NCBI GenBank assembly: GCA_013076295.1
Contig: RQOL01000855.1
Span: 992,001 to 1,056,000, forward strand
From: Sanderia malayensis
Lineage: Eukaryota > Cnidaria > Scyphozoa > Semaeostomeae > Pelagiidae
Direction of reading: 5' to 3'
Length of the DNA stretch: 64,000 nucleotides
Position numbers and translations under genes: made by a program. Under the pieces are notes generated by a model. It did not search any database and was not told the DNA's origin. It saw only the letters and a program-made list of their open reading frames with translations. Position 1 is the stretch's first letter. The number at the start of each line of letters is the position of its first letter. Below, piece by piece: positions 1-11,900 of this stretch.

Positions 1-2994
1 GGCAGCTCCACCGCCTCCGAGGGCAGCGAGACCACCGCCACCGCCACCTCCGCCGACTGCTCCGCCTGCAACAAGGCCACCTCCACCGCCACCGCCACCG
101 CCGCCGCCAACAGCTAATATGAGAAAAGGTGGTTTTAGCCCAATGGTGGGGGTTAACAACTAAGGTTTCACTATCGTAAATACCTCGAATAAGCCCCCGG
201 GGGCTTGTTTGCAAAAACAAAATTTCAGCTGGATCATTGTTCAATATTAAGCAAAATAAAAGCTATACGATGCAACCAATCAATGCAATTATTCGTTTAA
301 ACTTGCTGTTATTTGCAATACATTCACTGAGCAACTTCAATGCCTGGAAACTTGGACTCAATTCGTTGCAAATGATTATCAGCATGGGGGTTTATTCGAA
401 GGGAGGGCTTATTCGGAGGTGGGGGCTTATTCGAGGATTTACGGTACTGGGCAATGGCTTCATCAAATACTAAGATACCAAAAGTCGTCATGAGGTGATT
501 CAATGTCCCTATTCCCTAAGAAGAAATTTTTCATAGTATCACATCATCAAATACCTGCAGCGGCGGGTAGAGCTCCCATTAATCCCATTGCAGTAGTGGC
601 TGCATTGGCAGCATCCATTGCTGCTTTGTTCAACGTCTGCTGTGCAGCAACCTGCTGCGCAGCCTGCATTGCTGCTTGGCCTGCTTGAACTTGCTGGGCG
701 ACGGCTGCATTTTGCACCAGGGCTTGTTGGGCTAAAATAATAATCATCATAATAACAAATTAGAATACGTTACATCAATAACAAATACGATATAATGCAC
801 AAACCAACGAAAAAAGGCGAACAAACAACTGCAATTTATAAAAATTATAGATTACAAAGCACATGTTAAAGTAAATTTAAAAAACAACAAAAATACATGT
901 ATATGTATTCAAATGCATTCAGTTGCAAAAGGTTCATATAAAGGGTACCCAAGCATTCAGTGGTCTCTTGTTAGAGGTGGAAATGTTACAGTTACGAGTT
1001 GTTAGTGACCAAACTGCAGCGCCAATGGTGGAACAACTGGAGACATGAACGACGGTACAACTGGCGGTGCCAATGGCGCTACTGGTGGCGCCATTGGAAA
1101 TAATTGTTGTGCGTAATTAGGTGATAAAGGAGGCACAACATGAGTCGCTACTGTTTTGAAAATTGGTACAATTATCGGCTTATAACGTTGTGGTCTATTC
1201 CTTTCTTCGTCCACCTGTTGAAGGTAGGCCAATGTTGCTAAAATGTTAAATTTATTAGCGTGATTAGTGATGCTGAATGTCGACGTTACGTAAAAGATTT
1301 ATGTTTTACTTCATTAAGTGTTACAACAGCAACAAAACCTCCATTTAAAGAACACTTTTATGCACTGGACAATTTCGAATAACGAAAAAAATTTAGTCTC
1401 AAAGTTCCCAAAAATTCTCAACTATTTGTTTGTAAACAAACTTCTATGCAACAAATCTCTCTCCCAAAGGCACTGATCCCATGGGAGAGACATGGGTAGG
1501 CACATGAAGGATCTACTGTAAGCTGAACATTTGAGAGCAGAGCAGTCTGTAAGGCAGAGATTACAGACGTTAACGAAACTGCTTCACTGCAAAGTCACTG
1601 CAAAGACGCTACATGTGAAACTTCTATACGACCAACTGCAATCTAAAAACTTAAGCACGGTGTCTCATGACTTTGACAGGACCAGTAGATCTCATCGACG
1701 TAACTCAAGTGCACGCTAAAAACCGGACCAAGTAAGCGTGTGGGTATGAAACTTAGTATAAACCATGGGTCTGGATGGAATCACGGAACAGCTGTATACT
1801 TGAGTACCATTGGAGCTCAATTGAACATTAAATCTTACCGCCTTTCGTGGGTGTTAACCGCAAATTAATATTGATATTCGGGCCTAATGCCACAACTTCT
1901 GTTCCTTTGCCATTTACATTGAGAGCAGCTCCATTCTGCATGTCCATGCCAACAAACGTGACAGTATGCGTCCCTGAAAGGCAACATCAACAAAAAACTC
2001 AATAAGATTACGTACTATACGCACGCTCCTTCGAAGGAGACTAAAAATGAGGGTATTCATTGAATCAAGACAGTGCTCACTGAAGGAGGCTTTAAAAGAA
2101 CCATTAGGGTATACATCTTGGCAGTATGACTGTAACTAATAAAGGAACTCACCGTGAGAACAGAGAACAGTTTGTGCTGTTGTACCAAAGGGTGATAGCA
2201 TGACATTGTTCGGGTAGCAACTACTAAGCATCACCCTGGCTGCTCTTGCATAGTCACTTCGAATACCGAGATGCACTTCGAATGCTGAAACGAGAAGTCA
2301 AATCTGAAAGAATGCTGACAATGCTTTGCGGTCGTCGTCATCGTGTGTTGTTGTTGTTGTGTGAATTTGGTCAGTTGCTGTTTTGTTGCTGTCTGGGTTG
2401 AATTGCAGTTTAGTCTGTTTGTAAGTACGAAGGGTGATGCATCGTGTTAATGATGTCTGGTGCATGGTCAAAGCATGCATCCAGATCGCATTATCCTGCC
2501 AGCACAATCTATATCATTCTCATGCAAGGTGTTGAAGTAACCATCCTCAGGACAAAGTGCATGCTTTATCTCGGACGTAAGAAAAGTGTCCTGTCTGCAA
2601 GTAGCACTCGGTGAATCACTAAGAATCACATGCAGCTTACGCAAGAACAAAAGCATTTCCCAAAAGTGCGTCCAGCAACTTAAAGTCGTTCACAGTCGTT
2701 CATGTGTTTACATGTCAATCATGTTAGCAGTGATAAGAGATCAGTAATAAAATTAGAGAAATTAGTAAAGATTAGATTGGATACCTCCGTGCAGACTTTT
2801 GGTAGCGGCTTTTTCAACACCAAAAAAACCAGCCAACGGGTTGTTCTTCTTTGCTTTCCTGGTTTTATTCAAGCTCTGGTTCATGTTACTCGCTGCCACG
2901 TTAGGTAAGACGTTAGGCACTGGTATTGGCATTGGCATGGGTTGTACCATAGGCGTAGCAGCGTGCGCTAGTTGTGCTACTGAGGCAAGATTAG
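1..2994 (-). CDS. G1 exons 19-24: Pro/Met, non-repetitive, Gln/Ala and Gly segments
   Basis: Exons 2994-2785 (Met/Pro-rich, then KTRKAKKNNP), 2284-2153 and 1973-1839. The last two form a non-repetitive, possibly globular piece with two Cys (RVMLSSCYPNN, TVLCSHGTHTVTFVGM). Exon 1237-about 1010 is Pro/Val-rich. Exon 731-555 is Ala/Gln-rich (QQAxxQ). Exon 113-1 is GGGG/Ala-rich and runs off the window. All are phase 1. The exon at 1237 reads into TAA at 1004-1002. A phase-1 GT exists at 1009-1008 but is a poor donor (GTCACT), so this exon is either weakly spliced, skipped, or an alternative last exon. Confidence 0.65.
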
Positions 2995-5900
2995 CTGGTG
3001 TAGAACATAGATCATTAGTGGTTACAATAGCAATGAAATAATTAAGCAATTGGAGTGGTACAACTGAAGATGATCAGAGCTACGAGAAAGTTAAGCCCAT
3101 GGGCGTCAAGCTAAACAAATAGCCAAGGTTTTGTGATTTGTTAGAGATAGGTTAGAGAACTAAAAGGCCAACGCTCAATATTACAGATAAACTCGTGAAA
3201 TTTCTAACTTGCCTGATGATGGATAATAAGAGAAGTATATCTCGAAACGCCACACTGACAAACACTCTTGCTCGTGATATGATAAACTTCTATTCTTTTT
3301 ACACAGAGGACTACTATATGTGTGTTAGTAAGTGCCACATCGAGCAACAGATACTGATATCGCAATTTTAGAATGTTGTACATCTTGACAGCTAACACAA
3401 AGTGAATTAACTAATTACGGGCTGCTATCAGACCTTGCTTGCTACTTTTCATCCAATAGTCGTAGGAATAACTCACCTCTTACGTAAATCAAACAGCTTT
3501 GATTTGAACTGTATCAGGACAAATATATAAAAGACTGCCATTGCAGTTACGGATAGCAATGGCCTGGGCATATTGTCAATGATCGATTACATGGATGAAT
3601 GCTTGGGTACCCTTGGAGATTTTTCAGTGCGGATATTAGTATTTTGAATATACACATTAGCAAACCTGTAGGCCTTAGGCCATAAATGTTGTACAGGATG
3701 TCGGTTGTAACAGTACAGAATGTCAGTCGTATTATTGTCAAAGCTGAAATAAATACAGGTAAGCTTGCAAAGAGCGATATTTCAAAACAATAAGCTCTTA
3801 CCTATCGCGGCACCGATGTTGGCGGCTGCGGCGGCGCCACTTACATCGCCATTGCCACCGCCTTTACCGCCATCTCCTCCGCCGCCACCTTTACCTCCTC
3901 CACCATTTCCTCCTCCGCCTAAAACAATTTAATGATATGAAAAAATCATTAAAAAAACAAAATGATTACAAGCAGTCTGAAAAAATGGAATTATTCCAAA
4001 TAGTATTCACCTCCACCATTGTTACCGCCGCCATCACCACCATTTCCACCTCCGCCGCCATTGCCTCCACCGCCATTACCTCCACCACCATTTCCTCCAC
4101 CGCCATTGCCTCCGCCACCATTACCTCCACCGCCATTGCCTCCGCCACCATTACCTCCACCGCCTGCCATTCCTGCATTAAAATCCAAACAAAAACGATA
4201 AGCAATTGTGAATACAATGAAATGGGGTGCAAAAAACACAAACTAATAATAAATCAATACAAGAGGTAAAATGGACAAGAAGATGTGAGTTAGCATAATT
4301 AGTAGGTTATTATTACCTCCGCCCCCCATTGCCGGAATAATGACTGTCAGAAAGAAAAATATTACTTAGATTATTAGATGGTTAGGTAATTCATTACATT
4401 ACAATTTTATGACATTAATATAACAGAATCACTACACCAAATCAGACCGTGAAAAAACCTACCAGTCCCTCCGCCACTGTTTCCACCGCCGCCTCCACCT
4501 CCGCCTCCATTTTTTCCGCCAAGGAGGGCACCAAGGGCGATAGCTTCTAGCGTGTTGAGTCCACTGGAATCCTTTCCTCCTTTGTCACCACCACCACCGC
4601 CGCCATCACCTCCAGCACCACTGACCGGTGCAGGTGCCGGTGCAGGTGCGGGGGCAGGGGCGGGGGCGGGGGCAGGAGCTGGCTGGGATGCGGGGATCGG
4701 GATGGGAACAATGTTGGGAGCTGCGGCAGCACCACCGCCTGCATCTCCACCACTTCCGAGAAGTTTCATGGTGTCGGGATCCAGTTCTAGTTGAACCTTG
4801 ATCGGGCCATCTGCAGAAAATAAAATGTAAACGTGTTCTGTCAAATATGATGGTCGCTAAAATTTTACTGCCTAAAAAATTCAAAAGGTTACGTCTTTAA
4901 AGCTCTTTATGACTAAATTTTCATAAAAAAGCCTTTGATTAACAACACATGGCGAGTTCAAGCCCCTAAAGAAGGCAAAGCACAGTATCTTGTAAATATC
5001 GTACAATATCGAAATTTGAAACTATACACACGAACACTAAAAAACACAATATAAGACTAATAGGTTAACAAATTAACAATACCTGGTGCTCCACCACCTT
5101 TTCCTCCACCCCCATCTCCTTTTCCTCCACCTCCATCACCACCTTTTCCACCTCCTCCACTGCTACCGCCTTTTCCACCGCCACCACCTCCATCTCCGCC
5201 ATCACCACCACCACCATCACCACCGCCTCCGCCTCCCTTATTAGCAGGCACAAGCTTCATTGGTCCATACGGTGTATTGATTACGTCACCTGGTCCCATT
5301 GGTTGCTTGTGTTCGATATCAATGTGATGATACTCGTGGTGAACAGGTCCTTGCATGTGTAATTCCGGTGTTTCTAGATGCATAACACCGTCATGGGAAG
5401 GTAGCAGATGCAAAGGTCCTAAAGGAGAATCAAGAACATGAGGACCGTGGGGTCCGATTGTCATGTCACCGGATGGTGTGTGAATAACTGGTCCGTGAGG
5501 TCCGTCAGACATCGGATTCCAATGACTAGACACTGAGTTGAGATCCATCAACCCAGCAGGAGTCAGTACAGTCTGATCCCCGTCATGCCATCCACCATTG
5601 TGGAAGTCGTCACCGTTAGAATGATGTCCTGTTACAGCCCCAGTTGGTAAGTACATGTATTTATGTCCGTCACGTCCAGTTAGTATAAATCCAGGGTGGT
5701 TAGTATTGGATAAATCAACAGCCTGTCCCCAATGATCGAGTAAATATGGCCCATGGCCATGTCCACTGTTCAGTAACATCGTCATTCCACCCCATCTATT
5801 TCCCTCTGACATGAAGTCTGAGTAAGGATGGGTCATATCTTGCCACCCTCCTAGTGTAGCACTTCCACGGTGTCCAGCAAGCGTGACATGTCCATCCATT

Positions 5901-8900
5901 GTAATCTCGTAGGGGGTACCAGGTATTCTGAATGATCCACTGCCCCCGTGGCCTTGTCGGTCAAGTAAAGACACAGGAAAGCCAGGAAATCCAACCCAAT
6001 GATTTCCATGATCTCCAAAGGCACCACCTCCAAGGCCACCACCTCCAAGACCACCACCTCCAAGACCACCACCCCCAAGACCACCACCTCCAAGACCACC
6101 ACCTCCAATACCACCACCTCCAAGGCCCCCATCTCCGGCCATAGCATGGCCCAGCAGAGATTGGATACCGTTTCCTCTACTTAGAGTTTTCAAGAAGTTG
6201 CCAAGTGACCACCAGGCTGAGGTTGCTCGTTCTTCATCATCACGGCTGTTAACACTTGAGCTATGATGGCCACCAGAGCTCCAGTCTGATCCGCGACCAC
6301 CAGTCAAACCATCAATACCAGCACCATGCCCAGCAGTTCCTGCTCCTCCGTGACCAGCTGTTTCTACAAAGTGGGATAAGATGTTTGCTCCTTCGTGTAC
6401 ATTTCCATGTCCAACAACAGTTGCCAATCGTCCCAATGATTCACTATTCAATGTGATGTGATGGGCATTGAGAACACCAGACAATCTTCCCAAATCAATA
6501 TCATCAACATATCCACCATGAAAACCATTGTATCCACTGTGTCCATCATTATGTCCGCCATTGAATCCATCATGTCCATCGTGACCATCATGTCCACCAT
6601 TGTATCCACCATGTCCATCACTGTACCCACCGTGTCCATCATTGTATCCACCGTGTCCATCACTGTACCCACCATGTCCATCACTGTACCCACCGTGTCC
6701 ATCACTGTACCCACCATGCCCTTCACTGTACCCACCGTGTCCATCACTGTACCCACCATGCCCATCACTGTACCCACCGTGTCCATCACTGTACCCACCG
6801 TGCCCATCACTGTACCCACCGTGTCCATCATTGTAGCCACCATGTCCCCCATGACCATCATGTCCACCGTGTCCACCATGACCATCGTGTCCACCATTGA
6901 ATCCATCGTGTCTACCATGGTATCCATCATGACCGTCATTGTAATCATCATGATGGCCATCTCCGCCATGTCCATCATCATCATGTCTATGGTTTGAGTT
7001 GATCATGTCAAAAAGCATTTTGGCGCCATCCCTTGCACTACCATGACCAACCAATTCAGCCAGTTTAGTTATCATGCCATCTTCATGATAGTGGTCACCA
7101 TTTCCAAAGGCATCAGTCAGCTTATCCAACATGCGGTCAGCAGACCCTCTATCATGTCCATCAGAACCGTGATGTCCTTCAGCGTCATGTACGTGGGCAC
7201 TATATCCAACACTCCATGATTCATGACCATCAGGAGAAAGGACATTGTATGAACTGTGTGCATTAACACCAGTACCATCTAACCCATGCCCATCTATTCC
7301 ATGACCATATATTCCATGTCCATCTAATCCATGCCCATTAATTCCATGACCATCTATTCCATGACCATATATTCCAGTGCCATCTAACCCATGCCCATCT
7401 ATTCCATGACCATATATTCCATGTCCATCTAATCCATGACCATCTAATCCATGCCCATCAATTCCATGGCCATTTATTCCATGACCATATATTCCATGTC
7501 CATCTAACCCATGTCCATCTAATCCATGGCCATCAATTCCGTGGCCATTTATTCCATGACCATATATTCCATGACCATTTATTCCCTGTCCATTTATTCC
7601 ATTCCCATCTACTCCATGACCATCAATTCCTTGGCCATATATTCCACGACCACTCATTCCAATTCCATCTACTCCACGACCAGCCATCCCATTCCCATCT
7701 ACTCCATGACCAACCAGCCCATTTCCATCTACTCCACGACCAGCCATCCCATTTCCATCTACTCTATTCCCATTTACTCCATGACCATCTACTCCTCCCA
7801 CTCCTCCTATTCCAAGGTCCTCACCCTGGCTACCAACTGGACCATAACTGATGTGAGCACCAATTACCTCACCATTTTTAGACTTTCCAAAGCCAAACTG
7901 AGCTTCGTCACCATGAGAAGTTGAAATGCCACCAGTTCCAAGTCCAAGACCAGATTGCTGATTTCCATTGAGTCCATTAACAGCGTGACCAATAGACTTG
8001 ACAACATCACTGAGCAAACTATTGTCAGATACTCCGTGATTGGAGTTAATTCCAACTCCATCATCACCATGTCCATTCGATATATGAACAGCACCCAGTG
8101 GACCTGTTCCATGCAATCCATCACGTCCACCATGCCCCCCACCGTGTCCTTCAACCCCTATTACTGTCGCCCCACCAACAGAGCCGTGTTGTAAAACCCC
8201 AGCCCCAAATCCAAGCGAGGCATGTGAGCCTCCATTCGAATCAGTCCATGGGGTATCAGTCATGTCATTTCCGTTTCCGTTTGGTCCGTCAGAGTTATCG
8301 TCAGGTCCTCCTACACCAGGGCCTATACGTCAAATGATATTGTATGTCATTGCATTGTATATCAAGGCATTTATTAAAACAGTGACATTACAACAAAAAC
8401 TTGATTTGACTCAGGTCAAATAGGCTTAGGGCCCATCTACACGAGAGCAAAAAACAGGCATGCTCAAATTCTTCAACGGATTAGGCGAATTAGCACCTGA
8501 AATGAGCATCCCTACCCGTGTAGATGGTCATTTTTGATCACTTTTTGTGAGCACGATTTCGATGACATATGAAAGAAGCCGCTTGGCCAAGTTGAGCAAC
8601 GTTCTTATTTCTATTGTTTCACTAATCTTGCCTGTCATGATGAATTATTTTGTCTTCTATTCGATGTACAACATCGAGGGTGTAATTTGTTTGTCGCGCA
8701 GGAAAACAAAATGTCGGACGAGGAATATATTATGTTTCTCCCTTGTTTATATTCTCGAACAAAGTAGAGGTATCAGAATGCATAGCTTTGTGTCATTTGC
8801 TGCTAACATGTTAAACATAAAAAACTATCAATTGCGCAGATCGCAGCAATCAGGCAGTTCAACAATATGTATACAATCTTGTTGTTCAAAATATTCATCT

Positions 8901-11900
8901 TGAGAATCTTCATATAATTCATCGCTATCTTCCTTGTCATTGAATTGGCTGTTTGCAATACGTCGAAAGCCAGCCATTTTGATAAAAGTTTCGTTTTTTT
9001 TTAATGCGTTAGTATTTGAATAAAACAAAATGAGCGCGACCATGATATACATGTTTACATGTTAATTTGCTTGTTGCTGACAGGTCTATTTGATGAGAAG
9101 AGACCCTGTTGCTAAAAATTTGGAACATTTCAAGTCGGATACGCATTAATTAGATAATTGCATTACCCAACACGCTGGGTTAGATGGACTTGATCATGTT
9201 TCAAGCTCTCATGTAGATGGGCCCTTAGCCTGTTTAAGTTCGAGTTTAAACTTAATTTGAGTACGATGTAATTCAAATGAAAAAAGCAACTCACCTCCTA
9301 TTCCATGTCCACCAAGGCCAGCAAGTGGTCCAAGGCCGCCAAGTCCTCCGTGACCTCCGTTTCCGCCTCCAAGGTCACCCAGTCCTCCATTATGACCTCC
9401 AAGGCCTCCAAGAAGACCTCCAAGGATTCCACCACTGTGACCACCAATCCCACCATGTCCTCCGAGGCCTTCGAGCAGAGCACCAGCATCACCGTGGCCT
9501 CCCAGACCTCCATGTCCAAATGCTGAAGTAAATCCATTGCCACCAAATCCATGCCCATCTATGCTATGAGCTCCATCAAGGCCACCTACAGTTCCTGGAC
9601 CAAGATCTCCAACCATACCAATACCATGTGCATCATCTTGTCCATGTCCAACCATATCTCCGCCACCAAAACCTCCATGAGCAGAATCTCCAGGTCCATT
9701 ACCGCCTCCACCAAATCCATGGCCACCTCCACCAAATCCATGGCCACCTCCACCAGGTCCGTGGCCACCTCCACCAAATCCGTGGCCTTCTCCATCGAAT
9801 CCGTTACCACCCCCACCAAATCCATGGCCTTCTCCATCAAATCCGTGACCACCTCCACCAAATCCGTGACCACCTCCACCAAATCCATGACCTTCACCAC
9901 CATATCCGTTGCCACCTCCACCAAATCCGTGGCCACCTCCACCAGGTCCTTGCCCACCCCCACCGAATCCATGACCTTCTCCATCAAATCCGTGACCGCC
10001 ACCCCCAGACACATGAATTGCTCCACCGTCAAATGCGTGGGCACCCCCACCAAAACCATGATCACCGTCAAAACCATGACCATCCCCAGCAAATCCATGT
10101 CCTCCATCACCCAGGAAATGACCACCATCACCATGGCCATCATATCCTCCATAAGCACCACCTCCTCCACCATTGAATCCCTTCCCTAAGAACCAGTTCC
10201 CATGACCTTCAACATTATGTCCAAGTCTTTCAAATCCTGGTCCTCCATAATCATCATGCGTCCCGTATCCAAGTCCGTGACTTCCACCGAAAGAATGCAT
10301 CCAATTTCCTTCATTAATTTGCAGACCTGAAGCAAAGGAAATTAATTACCTACAATTAGGTTGAATGTAATAGTAGCCAATTAAAGTGTGACATGTTAGT
10401 GTGTTTCTTGAAGAGCGTTCGGGGAGACTATCAACAATTAATTCAAGGTGTATTATGAGCGTGGTTAAGCATACCTGTGTTGAACTCTCCGTCCGTATTA
10501 TCACCTAAGAGAATTTGGGCGTTGTTAATAGATTAGTCTTTTAGCTAAGATCTTCTGGGTCATTAGATCATTGTTATTGATAGAATAATACTAAATATCT
10601 AATACAGCACAAAAGCCAGAAACTGGAGTAAAAATCTTACCACTGCCGCAAAAACATGATCTTTTAATGGTAGCTGAAAAGTATTTAGTTTAGTTTAGTT
10701 AAGAAAAGAACATTTAGTTTAATAAGCGTATTCATCTGCAGCAAGAACAGAAAGGCCAGAAATTAAGTTAAGCTGAGCAACAATAGTTACCTCCATTTTT
10801 TGATCGCAGATGAACATGATATTCTCGTTTATGGTGAGTTTCTAAAAAATAATGCGTCTAATCGCTAGAAAAAACCACTTGATATTCAGCTTCCTTTGTA
10901 GCTATAAACAATACTGCTAATACGTGGCATTAGAGGAATGCAAAAGTCCTGCTGAATCTGACTCTGAGGAGCTGAAACAGAGAAAACTCGCACCAACTGA
11001 ACTCATACTTACTTCCCTTTCTATCTCTGAATCTGACCTTCTTTCCTTTGCGAACCTTATAAATATGACTTCGTTTGTCAAGGCCCCCTAAATGGAAAAA
11101 TTCATTGGCTTTAGAATAAAAAATTTCCTGCAGGCTACAAGCCAACAATTTCCAGAAATTGATGTCAAAGAAAGCATTTTCGCAAACAACTACATAAAAT
11201 AACATACCGGGACATACACAATCTTTTCTGGAAAGTTCTTTCTTTGTAGAATTCCTTTGGCCTTTCAGTCTCCAATGAGATGGAACCGAGCCTCGCTCTG
11301 GAATCAAAACATAATTGGCTAAGCGACATGTACTAGAGATTCCTCAAACATCGCACTAATGTCCTAAAGGCTCTTTGCATTGTCACAACGTTCATTATAG
11401 CTCACATCTGCAGTTTTAAGCCACTGCAGTGCGCTTGAAGCATCTCGAGATAACAGCTCAAAAAATGATGATATGATAAAATAAGCACATGATCAAAGGA
11501 AATTTTTGGTTATGGTTGGTAAATCCGCATTTTAGAATGAGTTGGGATTAGGTGGCCTTTCGAAAAGAGCATTTGATAACTATTAAATACGTACTATGCG
11601 GTGGTTGCATCTTGGCCATGTCAATGATTTCAAGAGGCATCAGAATGCCACTTATTTTCACATCTAGAATTCAATGCAGCAAGATTAGGTATCAGAGGCA
11701 CAATGGAGTCAAGATACAAAGCTAATTTATATTTATATAAGCAAGGACAACGCAAAATAAAAAATGTTCAGTAAACACAACAACAAAGACAACAACAAAG
11801 ACAAAAACAGGAATCTCACCTGAAATATCCCCAGTTGGTATCGATCTCATTTCGAATTCCTTTTCATTTTTACCAGGATTATCTGAAGAAAAATAAAGTA

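Noticed and set aside
3937..4269. Plus-strand Thr/Ser/Ile-rich and poly-Pro frames near 4.0-4.2 kb
   Set aside because: Shadows of the (GGGGN)n exon of G1 on the opposite strand.
6458..6997. Long plus-strand open frames (179 and 78 codons; YPPCPSL repeats) opposite G1 exon 14
   Set aside because: They are other-frame readings of the heptapeptide DNA repeat. Length and regularity come from the repeat, with no start context or splice support.
5057..8263. Reading exon 14 of G1 as a complete intronless gene starting at an internal Met
   Set aside because: The frame extends upstream of that Met to a good acceptor, and the gene has splice donors before the apparent stop. Phase closure with neighbours favours an internal exon.
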